A stretch of DNA of 64,000 nucleotides from Prorocentrum cordatum (GCA_963575745.1 CAUYUJ010022059.1:298823-362822), one strand, 5' to 3'. Positions 1 through 11,825 are shown, counted from the stretch's first letter. A program made the numbers and translations. The notes: a model not told the origin generated them from the sequence alone.

Positions 1-120
1 TTGGTGGCTGTTGTAGGACCGCTTCGGGCTTCTTTTGGGCTCCTTGGGCTGGACGGGGCGGTAGACAGGTTTTCCCGCCCCTCATTGCAAAATAGGTTTG
101 AGCGATCCAGGCGGTGGTTT

Positions 121-470
121 GGATGAAGATTGGTTCCCTCTCTCGTGCGCCTTTGGGGGCCGTCTTGAGGCCCTCTTGGGCCGTCTTGGGCGCCTCTTGG
201 GCCGTCCTGGGGCGTTCTTAGGCCGTCTTGGGGCGACCGCCAACATCATTCAGAAACCTAAAGAAATAGATGATGTTGGTTTCTTGGGGCCACCTTGGGA
301 GGCCTCGTGGGGCGTCTTGGAGGCCTCTTGGGGCGATGTGAGGCCACATTGTGCGTCTTGGGCCGATCTGGGGGCGTCTCGGGGCCCTCTTGGGCCGTCT
401 TGGAGGCCGCTCGGGGCCCTCTTGGCCCGTCTTGGGGCCCCTTTGTCCTTTGAGAAGTCACGCGAGAGCA
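121..470 (+). repeat. CTTGGG-type GC-rich dispersed repeat, forward orientation
   Basis: Short irregular units built on the word GGCCGTCTTGGG/GAGGCCTCTTGG recur every 12-25 bases. They give long open frames by composition only. The same family returns at 4480-5800 in this orientation and as its reverse complement at 6330-6800, 9440-9930, 11940-12820 and 16130-16330. A perfect 10-bp inverted repeat (240-249 with 270-279, 20-base loop) interrupts the tract. Confidence 0.75.
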
Positions 471-499
471 CTTCCCAGAACACAGGGGGCACGCGCCAA

Positions 500-1120
500 G
501 CCCCACCAAATTCTTGAATTTGGGGTCCGGATCGAGGGGAATTGCAACAGACTGATAAAGGCGCGGGGTGCACGGGCCACATTCCGCATGCATTCGTCGA
601 GGTGTTGCGTGCAAACAGCATCTTCGGCACCTCCTACCTCCTCGCCTCATCGTATGATTATATATTTGTCTGTTTGTGACCGTCGGGGAACGTGTGTCCA
701 TACTTGTCTCTTGTAGACGCTCAGGGAGCTAGCCTAGTTGGCACACGCTCTCGCAGAGGCCCTTTAATATCACGCCTCAGCCGTGCATGTCAAGACAGAT
801 TCCCCAGCATATGCGGTTCGCCTTGCTGGAGGATATATTATACGACGTCGCTTCTAACACATGAGGCTCTCGCTGTAAACATCGTCAGAACACTGCGATG
901 TCGGAATCGCTTGCGAAATCTCTGTGTCTGCGCAAACGGGGTTTTCGCCTGAGACATCCTCAAATTATGACACGCTCAAATGTATGGTTTGGGGTATAAC
1001 TGTGCAGATGTGCTTGGATCGTCGACATGTGTGTAGCTCATTCCCAGCAGCAATGTATGTCGTTACTCTGGCTGTGATTTTTAAGGTGAGCTGGCCGTGT
1101 TGTAGCGTGCCACTGGATGT
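500..1120. other. Gene-poor stretch
   Basis: This part has ordinary base composition, with short AT-rich patches around 655-670 and 830-845. I see no convincing frame, repeat or RNA gene in it. Confidence 0.5.
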
Positions 1121-1312
1121 TCATTCATAGGTGATTTTTGTTGTCCTGCCTGGTACGTTAAAGTGCTGATCGTGTTTGTCACATGTTTGCAGCTGGTCTC
1201 CACTTTGCTCCAGGATGTGTGTCATCACAAAGGCCAACAGTTTGGGAGCATTCTCGACGATTCTTGACAAGGCTGCACCAATAAGTTGCGCGCGTGGACC
1301 GTTGCAATTCAT
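1121..1312 (-). CDS. Exon-like minus-strand frame, unknown function
   Basis: On the minus strand an ATG at 1312 opens a frame that ends in TGA at 1121. Its residue mix is natural for a soluble helical protein: an Ala/Leu/Ile-rich helix is followed by a His/Asp/Gln-rich stretch and a basic tail. Upstream in the same frame a stop lies ten bases before the ATG, so this is either a tiny protein or a last exon. No family is recognised. The neighbouring minus-strand frame at 1495-2091 could belong to the same gene. Confidence 0.35.
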   Translation of the reverse strand: MNCNGPRAQLIGAALSRIVENAPKLLAFVMTHILEQSGDQLQTCDKHDQHFNVPGRTTKITYE

Positions 1313-1494
1313 CACACATGCTCAGCGTCATTGCAGCATTTATTTGGTTTCCAGCGCCTTGAGACAGCAGGGCGTAGTTGCGTGTTGCCGCTATTGGTTA
1401 TTCAGCATGCATCAGTGTCAGTGTTAGTGGTCTGTCGAAGGCTATCCAGGCAGGATGCAACAGGCGTTGTGGTGCGAGGTTGGATGCGACAGCT

Positions 1495-2091
1495 TTATTT
1501 CTGCAGAGGTTTTTTCTGGAGGGGGGCAGTCAGGCTGGAGTTGGCCAGTGTACAGAAGGCGGGACAATGCACTTCGCACGATTGAGACACCAAGGAAGCG
1601 TGAGGGGGAGGGATTATGGAGGAGGGAGTAGGAACCTGGGAGGATGAGGGAGGAGAGGAGGGAACATGACGCGGGGGCTCTCGCCATTTAGGAGGCGGCG
1701 CGAGTTGTGGATCATTTTGTTTCGAAGACAAGAAACCGGCCATCAGCGTCCTGACGTAGGCCAAGCGAAAGAACATGAGAGAAGAGGGTCTTAGCAAGCA
1801 TGGTGGGTTGGTTCCGCAGAGGTCCCATGGGTATGCCGCCCACGACTGAGCGCTGGAGGGCGAAGCGCAAGACCGCGCAAGCGACGGGGGATCGTAGCCC
1901 GAAGGAGAGAAGGAGAGAGAGAGAGAGAGAGAGAGACCATGGGCTCGACTAGGCAAGCGGCCTACGAGCCAGGGCCAGTGGCGCGTGGCAGGGGTGAGGC
2001 GGGTGGCCTCCCATCTAAGATCGGGCATTGTGCGAACGCCCACCCAGCCAAGTCGGCAGGAAGTCTGCACCACTGCTCGCGACATTGGCAT
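1495..2091 (-). CDS. Hypothetical 198-aa protein with Leu-Ser microsatellite
   Basis: An ATG at 2091 opens a 198-codon minus-strand frame. The first 60 residues are Trp/Arg-rich. A (GA)n run at 1911-1936 then encodes alternating Leu-Ser. The middle part is Ser/Pro/Cys-rich and looks like ordinary protein, and the last third is Pro/Ser-rich low complexity ending in a basic Lys-rich tail. I recognise no domain. The frame survives a microsatellite, which fits real coding, but the strand is C-rich and chance openness cannot be excluded. Confidence 0.35.
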   Translation of the reverse strand: MPMSRAVVQTSCRLGWVGVRTMPDLRWEATRLTPATRHWPWLVGRLPSRAHGLSLSLSLSFSPSGYDPPSLARSCASPSSAQSWAAYPWDLCGTNPPCLLRPSSLMFFRLAYVRTLMAGFLSSKQNDPQLAPPPKWREPPRHVPSSPPSSSQVPTPSSIIPPPHASLVSQSCEVHCPAFCTLANSSLTAPLQKKPLQK

Positions 2092-2299
2092 CTGAGTGTG
2101 CTGGTACAGTCCCTAGTCTGTTTCGCTAATCGACGCGCGTTTCGCCAGATACACCCAGGCTTTTGTCGGATGTCGTTACCTAACAGCGAAGACTGATAGG
2201 TTTCTAATGATCTCAAAAGAGCATCTTGACTCCTCAGGGGGGTCTGGGCAGATGCCGGACGGGTGTCGGGGAGAATCCGCGGAAGTCGTTTTAAGCAAA

Positions 2300-2651
2300 C
2301 AGTTAAACACTTCGTGGTCTTCGAGGTCCCAGAACTCCATTCCTGGGCATGTTTTTGAATGCCTGGAGCCAACCGTAGGCCGCTTCGTGGTCTTCGAGTT
2401 CCCAACAGTCCATTCCTGGGCATGATTTTGAATGCCCGGAGCCAACCGTAGGCCACTTCGTGGTCTTCGAGTTCCCAGAACTCCATTCCTGGGCATGATT
2501 GTGAATGCCCGGAGCCAACTGTAGGCCACTTCGTGGTCTTCGAGTTCCCAAAACTCCATTCCTGGACATGATTTTGAACGCCCGGAGCCAACTGCAGGCC
2601 ACTTCGTGTTCTTCGAGTTCCCAGAACACCATTCCCGGGCCACATTTTGAA
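2300..2651. repeat. 73-bp tandem repeat, about 4.8 copies
   Basis: The anchor TTCGTGGTCTTCGAG (last copy TTCGTGTTC) starts at 2311, 2384, 2457, 2530 and 2603, exactly 73 bases apart. Units differ at only a few positions. 73 is not a multiple of three, so frames rotate from unit to unit and the array is unlikely to be coding. It abuts the GAGGCT array. Confidence 0.9.
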
Positions 2652-3477
2652 TGCTGAGGCAGGCTGAGGCTGAGGCTGAGGCAGGCTGAGACTGAGGCAG
2701 GCTGAGGCTGAGGCCGAGGCTGAAGGCAGACTGAGGCTGAAGCAGCTGAGGCTGAGGCTGAGGCTGAGGCTGAGGCTGAGGCAGGCTGAGGCTGAGGCTG
2801 AGGGCTGAGGCTGAGGCTGAGGCTGAGGCTGAGGCTGAGGAGGCTGAGGCTGAGGCTGAGGCTGAGGCTGAGGGCTGAGGCTGAGGCAGGCTGAGGCTGA
2901 GGCCGAGGCTGAAGGCAGACTGAGGCTGAGGCTGAAGCAGGCTGAGGCTGAGGCTGAGGCAGGCTGAGGCTGAGGCTGAGGCTGAGGCTGAGGCTGAGGC
3001 TGAGGGCTGAGGCTGAGGCAGGCTGAGGCTGAGGCTGAGGCTGAGGCTGAGGCAGGCTGAGGCTGAGGCTGAGGCAGGCTGAGGCTGAGGCTGAGGCTGA
3101 TGCTGAGGCAGGCTGAGAGGCTGAGGCTGAGGCTGATGCAGGCTGAGGCTGAGGCAGGCTGAGGCTGAGGCCGAGGCTGAAGGCAGACTGAGGCAGGCTG
3201 AGGAGGCTGAGGCTGAGCAGGCTGAGGCTGAGGCTGAGGCTGAGCTGAGGCAGGCTGAGGCTGAGGAGGCTGAGGCTGAGGCTGAGGCAGGCTGAGGCTG
3301 AGGCTGAGGCGAGGCTGAAGGCAGACTGAGGCTGAGGCTGAAGCAGGCTGAGGCTGAGGCTGAGGCTGAGGCTGAGGCTGAGGCTGAGGCTGAGGCTGAG
3401 GCTGAGGCTGAGGCTGAGGCTTGAGGCTGAGGCTGAGCCTGAGGCTTGAGGCTGAGGCAGGCTGAGGCTGAGGCTGT
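2652..3477. repeat. (GAGGCT)n imperfect hexanucleotide array
   Basis: About 825 bases of GAGGCT and CAGGCT units include a recurring higher-order variant with GCCGAGGCTGAAGGCAGACTG at about 2712, 2901, 3170 and 3308 (the last copy lacks one base). The higher-order pattern shows that the array grew by duplicating blocks of several units. Its reverse strand reads as a Ser/Ala/Gln/Pro-rich artefact. Confidence 0.9.
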
Positions 3478-3921
3478 GATTGCGACTGCCGTTGCCACTG
3501 CGACTGTCATCGCGAATGCGACTGCGACTGCGAGAACAGCAGAATTCTACAACTGGATTCTCATCTGAATCTTAAGGGGAATGTTTCCAGGTATGCTCCT
3601 ACACATCGCTGTGAGGTTGCTTTGCTGGGATAATTTATATACCCCTCTGGAATTCCCCCCCCCAGAATGCGCTGCGGTGCGCACGTGGAGTGCCCTTGGA
3701 AGCTATCATTGAAAGGAAGATGTTCTGTCAATCCCCGATATCGAAGACGCCTACGGCGAATCACCGCCGCCCCCTGCCTTCGGAGTCGCCCATGTGACCG
3801 AGTGTTGTTGCAAGAGCATTGCCAAGCTGTGGGACCATGTGTTCCCCAAACCAGCGTGGAAACCCTTCGGGAAACACTTGGGGGAGGATGGTGGGGAAGA
3901 TCAGAAGAAGGAGGAGGAGGC

Positions 3922-4474
<553 letters not shown>

Positions 4475-4479
4475 GGGGC

Positions 4480-5800
4480 ATCTTTGGGAGCCTTTGGGGA
4501 CACTCGTGGGGCCTCCTGGGAGCTTCCTGGGAGCCTCTTGAAGGCATCTTGGGGGCTTCCTTGGGCCTCTTAGAGACCTCCTGGCCCGGCGTACGCCGTC
4601 GGAAGCCGTCTGTATTGGGATCCTCTTGGGGTGCTCCAGGGCCGCCCTGGAGGTCATCGTGGGCGTCCTGGAGGCATCTTGGGCCGTCTTGGGGCCGTCT
4701 TGGAGGCCTATTGGGCCGTTCTGGGGCCATCCTGGAGGCCTCTTGGGCGAGTTTGGGGCGATCTTTGGGGGCTCGTGGGCTGCCGGAAGGGCGAATACCT
4801 CAGGACAGTCAACGATTTTGGCCTCTTCGGGCCTTCCTGGAGGTCCTCTTGGAGGCTTCAGGGGCTGTCGTGGAGACCTCTCGGGGGCCTTTAGAGCCGT
4901 CTTGGGCCATCTTGGAGCCTTCTTGGAGACTTCTTGGGCGGGCTCCTGGCCCGTCTGACGCCGTCGGAAGCCGTCTTGGGGCCTCTCTGGGCCGACTTGG
5001 GGCCCTCTTGGGGTGCTCCAGGGCAGCGTTGGAGGCCATCTTGGGCGTCTTGGAGGCACTTGGGCCGTCTTGGGGCCCTCTTGGGGCTGTGTTGGGGCCG
5101 TTCTGGGGCCGTCCTGGGTGCTTCTTGGACGATCCTGGGGCGATCTTTGGGGGCTCTTGGGCAGTCTGGGGCTGTCGGAAGGCCGAAAAGAAACACATGC
5201 CAACATCTGCAAAAACCTCAGGGAAATCTATGACCTTGGCCTCGTCAGGCCTTCCTGGAGGTCCTCTTGGAGGCCTCTCTGGGAGCCTCTTGGGCCATCT
5301 TGGAGCCATCTTGGGCCGTCTTGGTGGGCTCCTGGCCCGTCGGACGCAGTCGGAAGCTGTCTTGGGGCCTCTCTGTGCCGACTTGGGGCCCCCTTGGGGT
5401 GCTCCAGGGCCGTCTTGGAGGCCATCTTGGGCGTCTTGGAGGCCTCTTGGGCCGTCTTGGAGGCCCCTTGGGGCAGTCTTTGGGGCCTCTTTGGCCGTTT
5501 TGGGGCCTCCTGGGGCGATCTTTGGGGACCCTTGGGGATTTGACCTTGGCCTCGTCGGGCCTTCCTGGAGGACCTCTTGGAGGCCTCTGGGACCGTCTTG
5601 GAGACCTCTTGGGGGCCTCTTGGGCCGTCTGCCGTTATTTTGAGGCCGTCTTGGGCCGTCTTGGAAGCTTCTTGGGCGACTTTGGAGGCATCTTGGACTC
5701 TCTCGGGCTGTCTTCTAGGCCATCTTGGACAATCTTGGGCGAACTTGGAGGCCATCTTGGCCGTCTTGGAGGTCATCTTGGAGCCATCTGGACCGGGAAA
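4480..5800 (+). repeat. CTTGGG-type GC-rich repeat, forward orientation, three large blocks
   Basis: The same unit as at 121-470 fills about 1.3 kb. It is arranged in three blocks that each restart after an AT-richer spacer (about 4790-4825, 5165-5245, 5535-5550) sharing the words CCTCAGG and GACCTTGGCCTCGTC. Reading frames here are compositional. Confidence 0.8.
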
Positions 5801-5935
5801 CGTTTGGCAACAAGGTCTTCCGGGTGGCGGGCGGGACGCGCCGAAACCTCAGGGGAGAGTTTTTTGATGAAGAACCAAAACCAAACCAGTATGGCTCAGC
5901 ACGCCAGGCACCCTTGTGGCAAGACCACAGGGGGC

Positions 5936-6322
5936 GGCGGATGACGGAAAGCGCGCGATGCGTCGCGATCCGTTCGGTAGTCGGGAGAAATATCAAGGGG
6001 GGTGTAGGGGGATAGGCAGCTCGGGACCCAGATGACGGAAAGCGCGCGTAGCGTCGCGATCCGTTAGCCGTGAGAATTACCAAGGGGGAGGTGGGGGGTA
6101 GGCAGCCCGAGGCACAGCTGTCGGAAAGCGCGCGTAGCGTCGCAATCCGTTAGTCGTGAGAAATGTTAAGCGGGTGGGGGTGGGGGGTAGACAGCCCGAG
6201 GCCCAGATAACGGAAAACGCGCGTAGCGTGGCGATCCGATTAGTCGGGAGGAATAAGAGGGGGTGTTGGGTGGGTAGGCAGCAGCACCCCCAGATGATGG
6301 AAAGCGCGCGTAGCGTCAGATC
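5936..6322. repeat. About 88-bp tandem repeat, four to five copies
   Basis: The anchor GGAAAGCGCGCG starts at 5946, 6037, 6123, 6212 (one mismatch) and 6299, giving spacings of 91, 86, 89 and 87 bases. Each unit also carries a G-rich stretch and GGCAGC. There is no sign of coding. Confidence 0.85.
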
Positions 6323-6329
6323 TAATCGT

Positions 6330-6800
6330 CCCAAGTTTCGACCGTTTTCGGCCCAAGACGTCCCACGTCAGCCACAAGAGCGCCCAAGATGCCCCCAAGT
6401 CGGCCCAAGAGGTCCCAAGATACCTCCCAGACGGCGTCGGAGTGGTCCAAGAGGGCCCGAACACGGTCCAAGAGCGCTCCAAGAGGGCCCACTATGGTTT
6501 CAAAATAGTCCAGAAGGCCCCAAGGCCCCAAGTCGCCCCCAAAGGCCGCCAAAGGGGAACCCCGAGAGGCACACATCGTCCCATTCCCCATGGAAAACGT
6601 TTATTTTTAGCATGTTCGATCCTTTGGTCTTCACAGCGTCCAAAACGGTCCAGGAGGTCCACCAAACCGTCCCGAGAAGGCCCTGGACGCCCCCAGAACG
6701 GCCGAGGTGGGCGTCAACACGGCCCAAGCGAGCCCGAAGACGGCCCAAGAGAGGCCCCTGAGGGCCACAAAAGGTTCCCAAGAGAGCCCGAAGGGGGCAA
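6330..6800 (-). repeat. CTTGGG-type GC-rich repeat, reverse orientation
   Basis: Units such as CCCAAGACGTCC and GGCCCAAGAG are the reverse complement of the 4480-5800 units. The strand therefore flips across the 88-bp array. An AT-rich spacer at about 6590-6640 interrupts the tract. Confidence 0.75.
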
Positions 6801-6851
6801 CCTTTTTCGAGAGTGGACCTTGCTGGTACTTCTGCCCGCCCCCTACCTGGC

Positions 6852-7308
6852 ATGAGAGCCGACGAGGCATGCCCCAGGGAGGGGCGCAAGGGCTTACTAG
6901 ACAGCGACCCCCTTTTCAACACAGACATCACACGCGGAACTCTTTCAGCTACTAAGAATAATGTTGTTCGACTGTTAGGCAACATGCGCACGGCCGGTTT
7001 GCAGCCCTCAGTTTTATATAACCAACAGCTGTCACTAGCGCTTCTCACTGCACTCCATATCTGAGCCATGCAAAGTGATTGTGCCCATGTTTATTACACG
7101 TCTACATATGCGGACAGACTCGCTGCCCTACACTCACCAATGGTTGAACTTTCTTCGATGTATGTATGCCCCGCCGATGGAAGTCTACATCACATACAGC
7201 GAGAACAATGACGACCAGCGTACAAAACAACGGAATCTGTTACTTGAGCAAGAGTACCGCACGTGTTCCATCCATTTCGCCACCGAGGGACCCCACATAT
7301 TTATCTGA
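6852..7308 (+). CDS. Two adjacent exon-like frames, unknown function
   Basis: An ATG at 6852 opens a frame to TGA at 7062-7064, and a second ATG at 7087 in the next frame runs to TGA at 7306-7308. Both have natural, fairly AT-rich composition, unlike the surrounding repeats. The first is Leu/Asn/Thr-rich. The second is rich in Tyr, Arg and Met and ends His-Ile-Phe-Ile. They could be two exons of one gene or one frame broken by an indel. I see no known motif. They sit between a GC-rich repeat and the 90-bp array. Confidence 0.45.
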
Positions 7309-7404
7309 TGGCTAAAGTGATGATAGCTGAAGTGAAGCATGTGATAATGATGTTGGTGGCCGTTTCTTGCGCACCCCGTTTGGTGTCGAGAAAGTGGCAC
7401 GCCT

Positions 7405-8605
7405 GCTACGCCTTGGACGACTGGCTCGGATAGCGGCCGCGCTCAGAGACCACCACCTGCGGAACCACGAAGATATGGCACGCCTGCTACGCCTTGGACG
7501 ACCGACCGGCTCGGATAGCGGCCGCGCTCAGAGACCACACGCTGCGCACCCCCGATGGTGTCGAGAAAGTGCCACGCCTGCTAGGCGTTGCGACAGTGTC
7601 GTGGATAGCGGCCGCGCTGAGAGATACCCCCCTGCGCTCTCCCTACGGTGTCGAGACAGTGCCTCGCCTGCTAGGTTTTGTGACAGTGTCGTGGATAGCG
7701 GCCGCGCCTGAGATACCATCCCCTGCGCACCTCCATTGGTGTCCAGAAAGTGCCACGCCTGCGAGGCTTTGCGACAGTGTCGTGGATAGCGGCCGCGCTC
7801 AGAGACCACCACCTGCGGAACCCCTGTGGTGGGGAGAGAGTGCCTCGCCTGCTAGGCTGTGCGACAGTGTCGTGGATAGCGGCCGCGCTGAGAGATCACC
7901 CCCTGCGCTCGCCCTATGGTGTCCAAAAAGTGCCACGCCTGCTAGGCGTTGCGACAGTGTCGAGGATAGCGGCCGCGCTCAGAGACCCCCCCCCGCGCAC
8001 CCCCTTTACGGTGTCCAGAAAGTGCCACGCTTGCTAGGCTTTGCGACAGCGTCGTGGAGAGCGGCCGCGCTGAGAGATCACCCCCTGCGCAGCCCCTTCT
8101 GGTGTCGAGACATCGCCTCGCCTCCTAGGCGTTGCGACAGTGTCGTGGATGTCGGCCGCGCTCAGAGACCACCCCCTGCGCACCCCCTGTGGTGTCCAGA
8201 AAGTGCCACGCCTGCTAGGTTTTGCGACACTGACGTGGATAGCGGCCGCGCTGAGAGACCACGCCTGCCAGGCTGTGCGACAGTTTCGTGGATAGCGGCC
8301 GCGCTGAGAGAACACCCCCTGCGCACCCCCTGTGGTGTCGAGAAAGCGCCACGCCTGCCAGGCTTTGCGACAGTGTCGTGGATAGCGGCCGCGCTCAGAG
8401 ACCACTCCCTGCGCATCCCTTGTGGTGTCGAGAAAGTGCCTCGCCTGCTAGGCTTTGCGACAGTGTCGTGGATAGCGGCCGCGCTCAAAGACCACCCCCT
8501 GCGCTCTCCCTATGGTGTCCAGAAAGTGCCACGCCTCCTAGGCGTTGCGACAATGTCGTGGATATCGGCCGCGCTCAGAGACCACCCCGTGCGCACCCCC
8601 GTGTA
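7405..8605. repeat. 90-bp minisatellite with a NotI-type core, about 13 copies
   Basis: The core GCGGCCGC recurs at 7433, 7518, 7608, 7698, 7789, 7879, 7969, 8061, 8242, 8295, 8385 and 8475, with variant TCGGCCGC at 8152 and 8565. Most spacings are 90-92 bases, and one truncated unit is 53 bases. As 90 is 30 codons, frames stay open through much of the array on both strands. The best plus frame (7494-8636) would encode a 30-residue repeat with an Ala-Ala-Ala-Leu core. Equal openness of the opposite strand argues against a real protein. Confidence 0.9.
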
Positions 8606-8743
8606 TGATGCAGTCAACACGTCAGGGGTGCGCTAGTGTTTGTGTTGCGTGCGTCCGGTGTGTCCCATGTGGGTGCCCACTATGCTGTGTATGCGTATTG
8701 GCTGTGTAAGGCGGTGAACAAGCCAGTCGCGAACTGGTGTTGT

Positions 8744-8799
8744 GCATACATACATACAGACACATACATACATACAGACAGACAGACAAACAGACAGGC

Positions 8800-8835
<36 letters not shown>

Positions 8836-9316
8836 GCATCTATATACACGTACTGTTGGTCGAGGTCGTCGTTGTTGACTTAGTTTTGGGTTGCTTCTGT
8901 AGTTGGGCTCTGAGAACGTGGGCCGTGCTTGGATCGTGGTCGGTGGGTGTCGGTGTGCGTTGCGATGAAAGGTGTGTCGATATGCCACGTTAGTTGAATA
9001 GTGGTGATAAGTCGTCGTTGCCGTCGTCCTCGTATTTCCTCACATGCTTTTTGTGGTTTGGGTTTTCTTCCCTGCCGCGTCTCACCCGCGTTTCTCCTTC
9101 TCCTTCTCCTCCTCCTCCCTCTCCTCACACACAGAGACACATACACACAGAAACAGCAAACGCACACACACAATCACACTGACAACGCCAGTGTGCGACT
9201 GGCATGTTCACCGCATCACACAGCCAAGACGCATGTATGTGTGTATGTATGTATGTATGTATGTATGTATGTATGTATGTATGTATGTATGTATGTATGT
9301 ATGTATGTATGTGTAT
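8744..9316. repeat. Microsatellites: (CATA)n, (TA)n and (ATGT)n
   Basis: CATA/GACA units (8744-8812) pass into TA (8813-8835). A second block, perfect ATGT, occupies about 9232-9312. Between them lies about 390 bases of ordinary sequence and a short CA-rich stretch (9126-9180) in which I see no gene. Confidence 0.9.
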
Positions 9317-9439
9317 ATATATAGATACATGTCGGAGTAGGGCAGGGGGGGGCCGGTCCGGTGCCTTACCCCTCCATGGGGGATTGGGGGGTCCCAGGGC
9401 TCCCGGGACTGCCCGGGCCCGCTCCCAAACACGCCACGA

Positions 9440-9930
9440 CACGCCAAGATGGCCTTAAAGATTGCCCAGACAGCCCCAAGAGGCCCCGGACACGCCGAAG
9501 ATGGCCTCAGGACGGCCGATGACGCCGCCAAAACGCTCCAAGAGCGCCTCCAGAGGCCTCTCCAAAGGGCCCCAGAAGCCGAAAATCATGTTTGAAGTAT
9601 TTTTGCGCTCTCCCATGTTCCTCCTCGCCACGGTCCCGGAAGGCGTCAGAGGCTCTTAAGATTGCTCCACACGGCCGAAGAGGTTCCCAAGAAAGCCCAG
9701 GGACTGCCCAGGAGGCTCCCCAGACAATTCAAGAGGGCCTCGAGAGCGCTCCAAGAGAGCCCCAAGAGCGACCCAAGAGGGCCCGCAGAGCGCGACATTT
9801 CAAGGTCTCCGGCCTGAGAGGCGCCTAGGACGCCCCCGGAGGGCTCCCGTGAGGCTCCCGAGAACCCCCCCGGAAGCCCCAACAGGCCCCCAAGGGACCC
9901 TCAGGGAAGCCCTTTGCGGGCCCCCAAGAC
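9440..9930 (-). repeat. CTTGGG-type GC-rich repeat, reverse orientation
   Basis: Words such as GCCCCAAGAGG and CCAAGAGGGCC dominate. An AT-rich spacer at about 9580-9615 contains ATCATGTTTGAAG. No coding signal is seen. Confidence 0.7.
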
Positions 9931-9939
9931 ACCTCAGTA

Positions 9940-10450
9940 AATCGTATTTCCCAGAGCTTTCTGGGAACATGATTCCTTGGGCTTCCGCCCGCCGCCCCAA
10001 CCATGTTTCCAATAGGCTTGCCGACATGGCCAAAAGGGGCCCCTCGGTAAGCCCCCAGAGGCACCCCTCTTAAGAGAGCCGAACAAATCATGTTCCCGCA
10101 AAACTTACTTCCCGGGAACATGATTCTCGGGTTGCCGCCCTCTGCCCAAACAATGTTCTCTAAACGCTTGCCCGGAAGAAAACAAATAACGAGATTCCCA
10201 AGCAGCGCTACCTGCCGCTACGCTCGGAAACGCGTCAGGCACCGAAGCCTCTGGAGGCGCCCTACTTCACCCGAACAAATCAGGTTCCCAGGAAGCCTTC
10301 CAGGAACATGATTTCTCAGGCTTCCACCCCCGGCCCCAACCATGCGTCCCAAAATGCTTGCCAGGCAGCCCCCAAAAGGGCCCTCATACGCGCCATCATG
10401 TTACCAGAAAGTCTTCCGATTACATAATCCTCAAGCTTCCCCTTTCGCGC
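9940..10450. repeat. Hairpin-bearing repeat, about 150-190 bp per unit, three clear copies
   Basis: GGAACATGATT occurs at 9964, 10115 and 10302, each time preceded by its inverted partner a short loop away and followed by a GC-rich segment with CCGCCC and ACCATG. The best stem is 10086-10097 (AATCATGTTCCC) with 10114-10125 (GGGAACATGATT), loop 16 bases. Decayed relatives are near 10398 and 11190-11235. Confidence 0.65.
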
Positions 10451-10526
10451 GCAACATCTGTCCGAAAGCGCCTGTCAAGCATGACTCGAATGGGCCCTCA
10501 GGTACTTTCCCAGAACCCCCACAAGA

Positions 10527-10687
10527 TGCTGATGATGACGATGATGATGACGAAGGTGAGGATGATGATGGTGATGGTGATCGAGATGGTTGTGATGATG
10601 CTGACGACGATGTCCACGACCATGCGGATGATGATGAGGAGGAGGATGACGATGCGGATGATAAAGATGGTGTGGAGATTGATGCTC

Positions 10688-10738
<51 letters not shown>

Positions 10739-10739
10739 C

Positions 10740-10786
<47 letters not shown>

Positions 10787-10902
10787 TGGTGGTGGTGGTG
10801 GTGATGATGAGAGGAGGAGGAGGATGAGATGAGGATGAGGATGATGATGATGATTGCTGCTGCTGATGCTGATGCTGATGCTGATGCTGATGATGTTGAT
10901 GA

Positions 10903-10936
<34 letters not shown>

Positions 10937-10944
10937 GATGATGC

Positions 10945-10995
<51 letters not shown>

Positions 10996-11112
10996 CGATG
11001 GTGGTGCTGCTGCTGCTGCTGCTGATGATTTTGATGCTGAGGTGGACGACGATGATGATGACGACGACGGCTATGCCGATAACGATTACGATGACGATGA
11101 CGAAGCGGAGGA
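10527..11112. repeat. (GAT)n-based imperfect microsatellite
   Basis: GAT with GCT, GGT, GAG and GAC interruptions, with pure stretches at about 10686-10770 and 10950-11000. It reads as an acidic protein on one strand and poly-His on the other. Both are artefacts. Confidence 0.9.
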
Positions 11113-11640
11113 TGAGGATGAGGTCCCCACGAGGTCACGGGAAGTCCCAAGGGTCCCACAAGGGAAGCCCCCGGATGCCCCCCGAGACAGCCTAACATAT
11201 CATTTCCCCATAAAGCTTGTATGGGGGGCACGATATCTTATACCTCCGCCCCCCCAGGCCGCCGCGAGGACAAGAACAATGGCGAAGGAAAGGACGAGAG
11301 GAGCAGGACGAGGAGTTGGAGAAACGGAAATGGCGGGAGAGGATAGGGCGACAGGCGCTGCGCCCCGCGAGCGCCGCGTCGCTTCCCGAGAGGGACGGGC
11401 GGGGAGTCGGAATCGGACGGGACGGAGGAGAAAGGAGAGGAGGGGGGGGGGGGAAAGGAAGAGGTGGAGGAGGGGGACGGAACAGAAACAAACAGGAGCA
11501 GGGGCAGGAGCGGGAACGTTAGGAGGAGCAGCCCAGGGCCGGTTATTCGTCTTGGGTCGATTCAGGGAGTTCGTGGGATTACGAAAAAGGCCTGCCAGGG
11601 CCTCCAGCGACGATGACGTGCCCGACCCTGGATCGTCCAA

Positions 11641-11675
11641 CTGGGGCCGCGGACGACGACGACGAAGACGACGAA

Positions 11676-11725
<50 letters not shown>

Positions 11726-11735
11726 CGACGTCGAT

Positions 11736-11778
<43 letters not shown>

Positions 11779-11825
11779 TTGGCAGCGGCGACGACAACGA
11801 TGACGACGTCGACGACGACGACGAG
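11641..11825. repeat. (GAC)n / (GGCGAC)n microsatellite
   Basis: GAC and GAA triplets, then GGCGAC hexamers, then GAC again. The 500 bases before it (11120-11640) hold purine-rich, GC-rich sequence with no convincing gene. Confidence 0.9.

Noticed and set aside
2176-3510. 444-codon Ser/Ala/Gln/Pro frame, minus strand
   Set aside because: Translation of the GAGGCT array; no protein-like segment outside it.
7405-8605. CRISPR-like array
   Set aside because: Units are contiguous 90-bp repeats without unique spacers, in a eukaryotic context. The same holds for the 73-bp and 88-bp arrays.
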